Shown here in pieces: positions 26,883 through 40,500 of a DNA stretch of 64,000 nucleotides (positions are counted from its first letter, which is position 1; the number at the start of each line of letters is the position of its first letter). Source of the stretch: Lateolabrax maculatus (lineage: Eukaryota; Chordata; Actinopteri; Acropomatiformes; Lateolabracidae); NCBI GenBank assembly GCA_031216445.1, contig CM062218.1, positions 12,625,001 to 12,689,000 on the forward strand. Reading direction: 5' to 3'. Below the pieces are notes generated by a model. The model searched no databases, had not been told where the DNA came from, and worked only from the letters and a program-made list of their open reading frames with translations. The position numbers and the translations under genes were made by a program.

Positions 26883-27938
26883 CTGACTATGTGTTTACTT
26901 CAAACTGAATACATATGGGTTACAAATTGTATGCTGTATGAGTTAAATCAAACCACTTTTCTTCCCCTCCTGATTATTACAAGCTACCACACAATAATTG
27001 TCTACATATGATGTTCATTCTTTGATTAATAAATGCACATGGACTTGATACATTTAACACTACAAGATATTGTTTCCTGGATCCTGTGTTCCATGAAGGA
27101 GTTGTTTTCTGTAAAACATCTGCCTGTCCTTGGAGAAATGTCCTTAAACAGACATCCCATTTTCCACATGAAAAGGAGGTTTCACGCAAAATGTCAGCTC
27201 AGCCACAGGTGAACAGCGAATACACATTTATTTTGTATAGTATTTACGGTCTTAACCAAAAAAACTGATATAAAGTCAAAATCCTGAACAAGTTCTGTTT
27301 GAGATATGAAACACATTGCATTGTAGCTAGTTGAAGAATCAATAAATTATAACTCCTTCCATCTTGACCTGATTTTCGGGAAAGCTGTTAAAAATTCAAG
27401 ACTCCTGCTGATTTACTTTAATTGAATGAATATTAACTCCAGACTTAATAACCACACAGGAAAATCATAATCAAGAATTGAGCAGCAAACAATCAGTAAA
27501 TCAATATCAGGCCTGACATGTACTAATAGTAAAATACTGTTATAGAAAAAATAAATGCTTCCCAAATCAATTTCTGCAAATGTAAAAATGAATTTCCTGT
27601 GACGACTGAGATTAAGGACATAGGAATAAAGAGGTAGTCGGTTGCCAAAATATATATCTGGGAAGCTTCCTCTTCATAGATTGAAAAAAAAAAAAAAACT
27701 CAACCTCCTTCCTCAGCTAACAGGTTTAGTTGGGTGCTCTTTACACATCCAGGTCAAACTGCCCTGAGGAAAGCAGACATCCCGACAGTAATTTTTGTGT
27801 CCTGTTATGTAAATTGTTGTGTTAAATTGTTGTTATACATAAGTATTGTTTGTGACCCAGTCTACAATAAGTGTCAGTCTTTCCCGTATGCACGTGGGGT
27901 GATTCTTGCTTATGAGCAAATAAAGAATTCTTAGGAAT

Positions 27939-28489
27939 TGTGAAGGAATTTTCCTTCTTGTATGTTAAACTTCCCTCTTGTAGGTTAAAGGTAAGTTAAG
28001 ACAGGTCAGGTCACCTGCCTGTCTCTGTTCGCCTGTCTCACTCTGCGTGCCTGACAAAGTTGAGTTGGCTCTGGCCTCTGGTAGACCAAGGTCTGCTAGA
28101 TATCTTCTGTATTCGGGTTTAGACACAACAGGCTGGTGCCTGGTTGTTGACGCTGGATAAGAGAGACTGTAGAGAGGCTATGCTGTTGTTAGGACAGAAA
28201 TGGTTGACGTCTTTCCTTGTTTGGATCTGATATCCAATAGAGTCATCACACATGACAGACTGAGTTAGGAATAACCCTATTTGGATATAGCAGAACTTAT
28301 CAGTTCTGGGGAAGGTTAAATACTGAGCTTCAGGACACCATCTTCAGATTTGGGTAGCAGTACGCTGTGATTCACACGTGGTGTTTCCCTTTTCTCCTCG
28401 ATCGAGCTTCAATAAATATTCCTGCGTTAGACATCCAGGTCTCCTGAAACTTCTTGTTAGAGTGAACCAGCTCTAAGATTTCTTTCACA
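27939..28489 (+). mobile_element. solo LTR, family 2 (551 bp)
   Basis: It begins TGTGAAGG and ends CTTTCACA, so the termini are short inverted repeats. It contains 'gcttcaataaatatt' (poly(A) signal) with a TA-rich box about 90 bp upstream. Flanking 5-mers GGAAT (27934-27938) and GGAAC (28490-28494) differ at one base and look like a target-site duplication. No internal retroviral sequence adjoins it. Confidence 0.72.
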
Positions 28490-28636
28490 GGAACTAGAGA
28501 TAAAGACAGATAGTGTTCGAGTATTCCATTACCATCATCTCACCTACACTAGACAGCATCAGGTTTTCTGACAGTACAGTACAAAAAAATAAAAAAGTTT
28601 AAATAAGTCATTTTAGGCAAAAAGAAAAAAAGATAA

Positions 28637-28642
28637 TTTATT
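28637..28642 (-). terminator. gene C poly(A) signal (AATAAA on minus strand)
   Basis: tttatt on the plus strand lies about 870 bp beyond the gene C stop codon. The AT-rich sequence 28.62-29.51 kb is the likely 3' UTR. Confidence 0.5.
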
Positions 28643-29512
28643 GAAAAATACAAATATATATTTCACATTCAACAGAAGATTTTCATTCAACACAAATTTA
28701 TCAAAATTAACTAAATATATTTATACATATATATAAAACTACAAAACAATCACAGTAGTTGTAAATGCTACATTACAATTTTCAAAAAATGGAACAAGCT
28801 AAAGTACCTTAATATGCTGTATGATATTATAATACAGCATTAACTCATCCTTTGTATTTAAAGCAAGCAATAGTTTTAAACATACTGACATTATCCTGAA
28901 CTTGTTACTTCATTTAAAATGAATGTCTATAAAAAGTTATTTTGTAGGGTGTTTTTGTAGGAACCGATTTGATGCATCTTCCCAACACACACACACAAAA
29001 TAAGATGGTCAAGGTGCAAATTTCCATCTCAAGTTTTCCCAAATGCTAATGTTTCTTTTAAACCTGAAACCATAACAATAACAAAGCTATGTGTTCCCTC
29101 TGATTGATGTGAAATGAAAACTGTCAGTTTAACAAAATACTTTTAATAATAAAAAAAAACTGCCCAATATTTGAAAACAAAGACATGAACAATTATCGTT
29201 ATCAAGAATAAACAACAATATGTAACTTGAATTGAAATTAAGTGGGAAAAATATCAAACAGGAATATTTTTGGTACAAAAAGAAAAAAAAAAATGTTATA
29301 TATCTACAAGGTCAGTCTCCATTTTTTGGTCTGTAGCAGCTCTAGCTATTACGCCCTGATGAGGTGAGGGGGTTAAGGGATAATAGAAATGTCTTTCACC
29401 ATCCAGATAAAATTCCCAGAAGCAGGAATCCCTTTATATTCACTCATAAAAACACCAATAAAAAAAAAAAATGTACACCTTATTTGGTATGGTGAGGTTT
29501 GTTTACATGGTT

Positions 29513-31452
29513 TTAACAGGCAGTGTCATGGGAAACTGAAGGAGTGGCACTGACCATAGAGGGCGCTACAGTAAAATATGATATGCCAAAAGGGGAGTTT
29601 GCAGATGCCTGGGGCATGATTTCACTATTGACTGTAGGAGGATACTGAATGACTTGAGGGTTGAGGTTCGGTGTTACAATGTTGTTGCTGTTCTGCGTTG
29701 GAACCATTGTTTTGGTGCTATATTCGTTCAGATCAATGAACCTTTGGGAATTGTCGGCTGGAGTACTGAATGGAACGGCGCCTAAGTAGGCAGCCTCATT
29801 GGTGTCTTTGCCATGTCCAGCAGCCAGGGATGCACTTTTCCACGAGGGGTACTGCTGCTGCTGTGGCATTTCCAGCCTCACGCATCCTGGGGGTGCTGGA
29901 GTTCCCAAAATGTCTCCATAGCGGTTTGCTTCTTGTTCTGGGTAAATTTGGCTTGGGTATAGCCCCCTTGTAGTATACCATTCATGCGGATATAAACTCT
30001 GAGTGTACACAGGAGGGTTGTTTGGTGTTGGGTAACCTGCAACGGGCCCAGAAGAATGATAACCTGAATGTCCATTTAAGACATAAGCCATTTGGCTGTA
30101 CGGACTATACACCCCTAAAGCTGCCAGAATGTCACTGGGGCTTGCTGTTGCGAATGTGCAGACGTTGTCTCTGTTCACCCCAGTGTGGTCCTGTTCATTA
30201 TAGCCGTCCATAAACTGCTGGTTGGTGGTGTCTGGCCTGACAGTTACGATGGTGTTAATGGGCACCTGACGAACCGCAGCGGTGTCAGTCTCTGTGTTAC
30301 CTCGCGGCTTTGGTATCTGACCTGGGTTATGGCTGGTGGCCACGTTTCCAAAGGTGCTCTGAGCATTAACACCTCGCTGGGGTTGTTGGTCACGGAGGTC
30401 AGCACTGCTGGCTGATGGTAACGTCGTACCGACCGCTTTGGCTTCAGTCGCTCTGAACAAGAGGTCGCGCCTTGTTAAGTGGCCCTCAGGAGATGAGGTG
30501 TTGGTCGAGAAAGCAGAGCTGTCATTAGGGGGGACGAGTTGGTTCTCCTGGCCAAAACCCATAGGAGCCGCTGCTGAAAACATCCCCTCCAATGAATTAA
30601 TGGAGGGTGGTTTTTTTTCCACTGTAGCTTCAGACCGCTGATGCTTTGAATCCCACATTGGTTGTTTTTTTGCCATTGCAGATGCAGTATGCACACACTC
30701 TGCATTTGATCTTTTTTTCAAACCACTTTCGGTTGAATTTTTAACGCAGAAGGTGGTAGTCTCAGTGTTATCTGGAGCTGACATCCGAGGGGACGAATTT
30801 AACTCAGACTTTCGCTCTCTCAACAGAGCTTTTAGGTGTGCAAACTGTGTCCAGTCCACAATGGATTTGTCTTGATCGTCAGATCCAGGTCCTGTGTGTT
30901 TGTCCTCGGGGGACAGGAGGGTGGAGGTTGCAGCATGATTAACAGGAGTGGACTCATAGGCTGATTTAGGGCTGTGCCGATTGGTAGGCTGCAGTGAGCT
31001 GCATCTTAATTTGGCTGACAAAGGATCCTCGAGTTGGAGGTTATTTGTGCAATGTCCGACCAGTGTTTCTAGAGATGAAACAGCTGGCCTTTTCCTGGTT
31101 GGTAAGCATTTATCTATGGGAGGCACTGTCGGGGTTTGAGTGGTGCTTGGACTAACAAGAGAGGAAGATGGGGATTCTGAGTGCACCTCTGCCTCTTCCA
31201 CCTTGAGGACAGGCCGAGGCCGAGGGGCTGGTGGTCCGGGTTCTGGTTGCAAAGAAAGGTTCCTGCAGTTGTCTTGGAGACTTAGACATGCGTCAGCACC
31301 AGGGAATAGAGAGACAACCGAATTGGGCTTTCTGGAGACACTGGTCACATCTAGAGGGCTCATGACTCTTATTTGTTCGACCCCATCCAAATCTCCAACC
31401 AGCGGCATCTCTTCCAAATGACATTTTTCTGTTTCTTGTCTTGCTTGATTGT
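29513..31452 (-). CDS. Gene C segment 7: terminal exon, disordered tail
   Basis: One 1,940-bp exon gives 645 residues and stop TAA (29513-29515). The N-terminal half is Ser/Pro/Thr-rich and holds LKVEEAEV (SUMO-like) and VDWTQFAHLKALLRERK, the only clearly amphipathic segment. The C-terminal third is rich in Tyr, Pro, Gly, Asn and Gln (YSPYSQMAY, YPTPNNPPVYTQSLYP), resembling prion-like low-complexity tails of RNA-binding proteins. No catalytic motif was seen. Confidence 0.9.
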
Positions 31453-31526
31453 CTGAGACAGTGGAGAAGAAATGAGGGAACACAAGAAAAACAAACTTTT
31501 TTAGAGAAAGGAGATTACATACATAC

Positions 31527-31590
<64 letters not shown>

Positions 31591-34500
31591 TTATTTATTT
31601 ATAAATAAATATAAAACAATTGTTGAAAAGTACCAGAAAAGAAATACATTTGTAAGCTTTTTAGCTGGTAGTACATTTCAATTGGTTTGATATATAACCT
31701 AAAGTTTCAACAAGCTCAGGACAATTAGTCAGTGTTCAACAATATTTTACACAGTAAACTGACTTAATATCGGTCATTACTGACTGGAACTACTTTTTAT
31801 ATTAGGATAAAAGAAAAACATAACTAGAGGACATTGTTATTTAGTAGAGTTGACCTGTTTGGAAAAATGATAATATATATTTAAAAAAAAAAAAAAAAAT
31901 ATCACACCACTGTCACTTCTCTGGTCTGTCTCAAGTGCCTGTGCTGACAGCATCCCTGGGGGAACAGATTCCTCTCGACTGTGCCGGTCCTCAGGCTGCT
32001 GGTCTGTACAACAGAAACCAAAACTCATAGCTCGTACCCATATTCTCACTAGTCAGTTAAGCTGTGTATTACAATGAGAAAGAATGACCCTGGGGATGGG
32101 CTAATGGGACTCACTCACCCTTTTGTTGTGGAGTACTGATGGGTAGGCAGAAGGCACTCAGTTTCTCTTCTTTCTTGATGTTTTGCACTATTTTTAGAGC
32201 TACGAAAAGCAAACAGCACAGTTGATACTAATTACTGCATACTCCCATTGACCATTAACCCTGTGAAAAGTTGCACATTGAGTTTATAGCTACCTTCACT
32301 GAATGGAGCTATCCGAACCCATTCATACAACTCCTGTCCCAGCAGTATACCCTTTGCGAGAGAGAGAACACAATAATGGATATACATTTCCACTTTGTAC
32401 ATTAACATTACCTGAAACAAATCTTATCCACCATAATTATACATTTCTTTCGGTGCTTATCTAGACAACAAATATGTTTTAATACATATTTAACCATATC
32501 TTGCCCATATTACCCCAAGGACATTTGCGATAACATGCATGATACATGGACCTAATAGGTTACCTGCGCATCCACCTTGTTGTATCGCTCCCGCTCTGAG
32601 AGCGACTGGGCAATTCCCTTTAAAATATCCAGTTTCATCTGCTCGAGCAGATCTTTAGCCGGCCAAAACGACAGCAACTGAGGGTACTGCTTCAGCTGAA
32701 AGACATGCATATCATATCATTAGGAAATGAGGGAGCAAATGTTATAATACTTTTGTTTAGAGGTTTTCAATGCATTGAGACACCACTCACTATGTATTTG
32801 AGCTGGTGCTCATTGCTGACTATGTGTTGAAAGATGTCATTGATGGAGAGCGTCTCCCTGCAGCTCTCACACAAGAAGAATGTGCCCTGAGACATCCTTC
32901 GACACTCCCACACAGAGCCCAGGCCTGATGAGGACACACCGGCTTTAAAATATTGCATGCTTTTGTGAAATTAAATGTAATAATGGAAGTGAAAAGCGTT
33001 TGCTGTGTAAGGATGGACACACCCACCTATGACTGGTGCAGAGTCCAGTCCTTTCACCTTCAAATATGTGGACAAATAACTGCAGCCCTGAGTTCTTTCC
33101 CCTGTTGAAAGGCATACAAAATAACAAATCCGTGCATTGAACGGCAAAAAACACTCACCCATAATTGCTTAACACCTACCTATTGCAATCCTTGAGAGTG
33201 CCTGTGATGCACTGTGGTGTGCAGGTCCTGGTTTGGATCCAGAGAGTTTTAGTATATGTTCTGCTTTCTGGCTGGGTCTTGGTTGGCTCGGTTGCTCTGT
33301 ATTTACTGAAGCAGCAGAAGAGAGTGGGTCCGCGTTGAAGACTTTTACAGGTGACATTTTGTGAGTGCCTTCCAGCACCTTTTGTGTGTCCTGTAACTCT
33401 GGATGACTTCTCTCCTGCGGTTGTCTCTTCTCAGAAGCCCTTTGGCATGACTCAGGGGTTTGGGCGACGCTGACCCCGAATTCTGAGTCAGTGGCAAGAG
33501 GATCCGCACAACCCTGAGGCTTCTCCATTTTGACTGTTAGGAGGTAAGGGTGAGAGAGATATTGGATTTGTGTAAATGAGTGATGATGCAGAAGGAAGAG
33601 ACCAACACACCAACAATAGCAAGACCGCAAAGTCTGACAATATGAGCACACTGTTTATTTAAATATGAATTACTGCCAGAGCCATCCTCCTTACTTTGAG
33701 TAGAGGCCAAAGTAGTATGTGTTGCAGACACAGAAGCTAAAGGGAAGGCTCTGTGTTGACCAGGACCCTCAATTGCAGGTGTGACATCACACTCAAATGT
33801 CTCCTGTTTAACATTGACTGAACAGAAAGTAAATATTGTATTAATCCAGCAGTAAAACTTGTTAATTCTGATTTTTTGTTGGTGAAAGTGTAATGACATA
33901 CAACAAACATACCTGCTATGCCTGTGTCTTGAATGCTAGGAGTTGCAGTGGGCTCTGGATCGTTTTTATTCACGGTCGGACTTGAATGAAGCTGGTGTGA
34001 AATCAGGTCATTAGCTTCTGGTCCTTTGCCCTTCAGGCTCTGAGCGCTCTCTGGCTGACTCGCAGCAACATTTCTGCCCTCTTTTGAAATGGATTCAATT
34101 TCTGAATGAAGAACAGCATTATATTACACAGTGTGACTGTTCAGATTAAATATCTTATGGCATGGACCTAAAAGGTTTTGAACAATGTGCGTAAGCATGT
34201 GGGTTTCTCACTTGGCATCTGGACCAATAGTGTCCGGAGCTCAGGTTTGTTCTCCTGCTCAGATTGGTTATCAGTGGAACGTCCTGCCATTTCATTCTGT
34301 TGCATGTACATCCCTGAGAGACAAAATTGCAATAATTGATATACTGTTATTCCATACATAGGTGTCTCAATTCTTTGTCATAACGACACATAATGAGTTT
34401 CTCAAGTTATCAAAAATAAAGACCCAGGAAATATGTCAGCTAGGGCAACAATATGTCCAACTAAATCCAGTCAGGGATGTGTAAGATCAAATGAATTTGC

Positions 34501-37500
34501 ATGTGGATGAAAAATGCAGATACATTTCAAACTTGGTGCTTAGAAATTATACTTTACCATCATCTGGGCTTGAAACTTCACATGGGCTAGCGAAGCCAAC
34601 TTCCGGTCTCAAAACCTCTGCAGCATTGTTTGTGGAGGATGACGACGAGATCCCCAAGTCTCTCTGTCTCACCATAGCTTTCAGTCTTTCTAAAGCTGAG
34701 AACAAAGAGAGAAAAACCACTGTGAGCATGATACCATGTTTCATTAAATCACATATTTGACAAATATGTATACATCCGTGGGTAAAAAAACTGTAGCTAT
34801 CCATTTCCTATTAACAGATGATAATTAAGCGTCCGTCTGTACTGAATATATACACCTTTCTCCTCAAAGAGCAATAAAATAATGTGATATCCGTCACATC
34901 AAGGTAAATTGGTGTGAAATACTCAATTCAAATAATAAAAATCAAATAATGACAAGCAGAGAAGTGAATTAGTTTCAGATGATGGGACACTTTCAACCCA
35001 GGGCTCGAAACTACAGAATTATTCTTATTATTATAGTCACTTAGTTACTGCATCAAAGAAAATTTACTTTTGTATATTTTGCAAGCTTCAAAGTATTTCA
35101 TATTTCTTTACTGCTACTGGCAACTAGGTTAGGCAATGAAGTTGCACTACCATTCAAATCCCTGTTGCAGTTTTGAATTGAAATACTGGAATTCCCTCTT
35201 CAACTAAAACCTCATTATACATAAAAACAATTTATTTTTATATAATCTTTTTTTACATTGAAAGAATTTCTCTTCAATCTACAAATCATTATTACAGTGC
35301 ATTTAGTGTTACAAAGCACAAATTATTGTTATAATTTTACTTGGAATATAGGACGCTTTCTCTGAATAAATAAATAAATAAATAAATAAATATAGTATTG
35401 ATGAATGAAAATTGTACTTCAGGTCAGTTTCTATTTTATTGAATAATTAAAACACTCACATTTGTCTCTGCTGTCTTGAAAATGAATGTACTTACTGGCC
35501 AAGAAGCAAGACTCTATACAACAATGTTTGCATAGGTTTTTGCTTGAAAAACAGTCTAGTTATACCCAAGAGAACAAGGTCAAAAATCGAGACATGTATG
35601 GCTCTTCTGAGCCATTTACAGCAGTCTAAACAACACAATACAATCTCTATCCAGCACATGAAGAAATTGAAACAAAGTCTCCTGAATCCATTCTCACAAG
35701 TGTGACAGAGTAGGTAAAGGGCCACGGTCAGTTAACCATGAAAATGCTGAAACGTTTCATACCTATAAAAAAAAAACTTTGGTTGAAAATGGGTGGTTTT
35801 TGGCGGGATAAACCGATTATATTCCAGTACACAGACCATAAATTAGCCACTGCAGCCAACACGCTTCAAAACTTACTTTAAAAACTTTACTTTAAAGACT
35901 AGCTGCTTCTGTTTTCGGCTCCCAACTTCCTTTTTCAATTCTCATTGTACAAGTTAGTGAGGTGTCTGAGCTGAGAGATGTCTCTGCCATGTGTGTCTAA
36001 TGTTTAGATAAGCCTATGTCCAAGGTCTGGCGACTTCCATAAATGGATGTCTCTTGGGTGTTGTTTACTTTAGTTCATGTTAAAACTGATCTCTTCTACT
36101 TTACGTTCCACCTTCCCTTTTTGTAAAATAGCCATATATGGTTATGAGGTTGGCTCTGAGCCTATCCAGACACCACACATTAGCTATACCATGAGGCTTT
36201 AAAAGGTGTAGTTTGAGTGGAAAATGGGAGGGAGATTCACATTGGCTTCGGATCCTTTCACAGGCAATCCATGGTGCTTGTTTTGATGCTGTACTTTTTG
36301 TAATAAACCTTTTTATACAACTAAGTCGGTGTCAGCGGAGATTCCTTCATCATCATCACATCATCGCTACAGAAGATACAACATTAGATAATGGCAAAAG
36401 CTGATGCTTTGGTGCTCTGAATTTTGCATTGCACGTCTTTGGTCAATGTGACAATAACACCGGCAAAGCGTTAACAGCGTTTACCAGCATCTGCAAAAAG
36501 GGGGTTGTTTTCCCCCGAGCCACAGGGTATATAAAGAGGAGCTTTTTGAGCTGAAATTATTATTGGTTATTTGGATATCTTTACCTTTGTCCTCTGGAAG
36601 ATCAGCCAGCTCTTTGTATACATCAATCTTCACTTCTATTCTCTAGCAGAAAGAAAAGACAAACACACTCATTGAATGGCAATTAAGATCCATAACCAGC
36701 TACTTGGTTAAAACACATTTTCAAGTCTGTGTCATGTTACTTTACTTATGTTGGCTCTCATGTGTCAAACAGTTCTTTCTGGTCTTCCAGTAAACCTTCT
36801 GGCTTCGCTGCATAATTGACTAAATCGAGTCAGTGCAAGTAAACTTATCATTAAAGACTGGTCTTCAGTGCTAGTATAAATATTTGAGAACAGAGTTGTT
36901 TATTTGATGCCAAAACCACATTTTTATAAAATCTAGTACAGTGTGTTTGCCTCAAGTAAAAAGCCTCTAGTTTTTTATTAAAATTGTTATTCATGGCTTA
37001 CTTCTTGAAGTGGATTTTTTGCACAAACAATTAACCGTTACCAACCACACACATACTGTCATTTTGAATTTTAATCATTATTCATCAGTCATTTGAATGT
37101 GTGAGGAGAGTCGAGCGGGTTACCTGGATGGACCGGGATCCTACATCTTTCTCAACCTCAGCCAAGTGGGCCACTATCTTTTCCAGTTTGCTGTCCAAAT
37201 CCGACTGCTTGGCAGTAAACCCAGGGAACTTCATTTTCTAGCAAGAACATTAAGAGCACACAGTTAACATCTGAAACACTGCCCTGCCTTACAAGCTTCC
37301 GATGTTTTCTACAACAAGACTTCTGAAGCACGCACCACATAGTTATACCGGTGGATATGGCTGACTGGGTGACCGGACCGTTTCAACCTGATCGAACACA
37401 GCTGACAGTAGACTTGCCGCCTTTTTTCACATGACACTGCAATCAGCTGGTTTAAGCCTATAAAGACAACAACCTCCAATTAAAATCAAAAGTCAATTCA

Positions 37501-40500
37501 TAGAGACTTGCTGAGTGTTTTTTTTTTTTTTACTATATAAATAATACTTACCAACTCTAGGAGGGGTTTCACTTGGCTTTGTCTTACTTGTGGAGGTATG
37601 TGATGGATCCGCGCATGGATGCTTGTTTTCAGACCTGACAGACATGAGCGTGCTCAGGTGGGGAGCTGCAGGTGCATTACTCTTAATAACATTTTGTGCA
37701 ACATCAGCATTTGACCCCTCTGAATCCTTCATATGTACCGTCTTGGCAGAGGCTTCTGTATTTTCACATCTAACTGATGTTTTAGTCTTTTTAGCAGTGG
37801 CGGCAGACGTTCTGCAGGTGGCTTCACGCACTACTGTGGATCCTGTGTTAGAGGCCGACGCTTTAGGTGAAGTCACTGTAACTTTGGCTGCAGCTCCAGT
37901 TCTGCTGACCAGTGCTGTGGATACTGCTGCAGATTTTGTGGTTGAGGTCGTACTTGAGATGGTTGCACTAGAGGAGGAGGTGGTTCTTGTCAGTCTGGGA
38001 TTTGCTGCTGTACATTTAGAGGTAGCTGCAGTGGCGCGGTATGTGTGTGGTGGACATTTGTAGGCATTTTCTCTCAATTTGGTGGTGGCAGACGATCTGA
38101 TGGTGTTGGCTGCACTTTTGGAGATGGTCGTCATGGATTTGGTGGGGGTGGGTACAGTAGAATCTGAAGTTGCTGCAGTTTGAGCTGTCCGCATTGTCTT
38201 GGAAGAGGTTACCATTAATGGTCCCACAGTTGTGTTTGAAATTATTTCAGTTTTGGAGTTCTTTCCTGTGGATTCAGGACGCGAACGAGTTGTGTTTGTC
38301 CCATTTGTGGGCACATGTAGACTTGATGTGTCTTCACTACAACACAGGCAGGTGTCAGCCGAGTCAGATACTTTGATCTGGGTCATTTTGACATCTTCAT
38401 TTGATTCAGGGGTGACTTCAGTTGATTTGGAGGTGGCTGCAGTCAGTACAGACACAGCAGCAGTAACTGAGGATGGATGTGCTTCAGAGTCTTCTGAATC
38501 ATTATCCATGTCCATATCCACATCCACCACCTTTAAAAATTAAACAACCACATTTAGTAGCTATTAAATGTTTTTTCATGTTACCTTCCTGATACTTGTT
38601 GGGTAATTTCATGATGTAACATCCCATGATGCCCTGCTCATCTTCTCAGGTGACATTAGTATCTCTATTCCCAATTTCACACTTTAAAGCTTTGTTCTTT
38701 ATCTGTTTCCTACCTCTTTATCCTGTCTTGTACAAGTGTGAATCTCCCCTCTGGGGATCAATAAAGTCTTATCCTAAAACTGATAACTGTAGTTAAACGA
38801 GGCATCGTTCAATCATAGCATGTCAAATTACTATTTGATAGATGAATGAATGATAGATAAAAATCTGGCTTGAGCTTCAAATAATTTAGACAACTTGCTT
38901 CCCAACAAGTTTGAGCAAAGACAGACTCAAGCACAAGCACTAAAGCAGTAAAGGGCGTATGTTATCTGGTCTAAGCCCTTCTTTTCCCCCTATGCCAGAT
39001 GTCTTCTGGTCAGAAGAACTGCAGTGAAAAAAAAAGATGCATACAATGGAAGAACTGGGTTGAAGTTTAAAATAATGTATTCTACTTGAATTAAACCACT
39101 TTGCTTTGTATTAAAGTTATTTTACTAAACAAATGACATGTTTGATACAAATATATATTATCAAACTTACCATGTAGTATTGTCAGATTTAGATTACAGA
39201 CACAGAAAGAACAGAATTGAGGTGCTCCTTGCAACGGTTGAGCAGACAAAAAGCTGCATTGTCCGGTTATCTGTTCCATCACCTCAGTAGTTTGACTTCA
39301 ATATCAGAAATACAGAAAAATGTTTTGCCAACCTGATTGATGCAAATTGACTGACCTGAGAGTCATCCCCAGCAGAATAGACCTTATGTTGAGCATGAAG
39401 GGTGACTGAGGTGTCCACAAACAGATTTGAGGTTGAAGGGAGTTTACAGCTGCTGTTCTGCTGAGCCTGAAGTGCCTTCACTGTCTGTATGGCTGTGAAG
39501 ATGATGGAAAATACTGAAGAAATACTACACAGTAAAAGTTCAGACACACTTGCCTATTAATTTAATCAAATTAGATCCAACCAAAACCAGTAAGAACCAA
39601 ACTGAAGGACAGATGTACCCTTACCTGTTTTAAATTTTTGTTTTGAGAGATTATTGTAAATCTCTTTATCCAGATAAACAACCTGGAGTTCAAAAATAAA
39701 CAACAATTAGCCAAACATTATTGAATTTTGTTTGGATCTTTCAACTGACTAGACTTTTATCAAACATTATCCAGGAAAATTTATGAAGTGACAGTTATAA
39801 CCATGTCAATAAGGAAAAGAATTTAGGCCAAATCAAACCTTAGCCTCTCCATTTCCATTATCCTGTTCAAACAAAGCAGCCAAAGGTCGGATTTTCTTCC
39901 CCCAGTGCTTCTCTGGTGGAGGTGGGGGAGTGTGGTGTGGGAATTTCTGTCAGAAAAATACACAGGAGAACGCATTTCTACTAGGGACAGATCATCTGTT
40001 GTATAGTGTAGTATCGTATATTATAAGTGTATAGATTGTAGCAGAAACTCACTAAAGCTCATTTACAGAATACCACTGCATATGGTTATACAGTTTGAGA
40101 AGAGATCCTTAATGAATAAAAGATCAAGTACCAAGTCTGTTCAGGAGCTGCTTTTGAGACCAAATCAGTTTGTTGTATTCTCTGTGTAGACTGCAATAAA
40201 CCTACAAGTGGACTGAAGTACTGTCTGCAGAAACTAAGTTTCTTATAAGTAGTTGACAAAGTAAAGCTTCCATAAGATACCAGAAGTAAAAGTTCTGAAG
40301 GGGTTCACTCCAATAATGAAGATGTTAAATTACTATGGTGAGCTTTAAAGGCTGCTGTGTTGTAGAAGTAGTGATTTAATTCTTCAACATTGTATTTTCA
40401 GATTTTTTTGGAAAAGCAAAAGTAATTTAAAGTAGCTAGAAAGCTTGTACAGGAGCACAACCATTTTACCTGTTAACATATGAACCTGATATGGACAATG

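Noticed and set aside
37590..38543. Plus-strand ORFs of 114-157 codons
   Set aside because: Antisense shadows of the repetitive Ser/Thr/Ala-rich exon of gene C; their Val/Leu-rich composition is the complement of that repeat.
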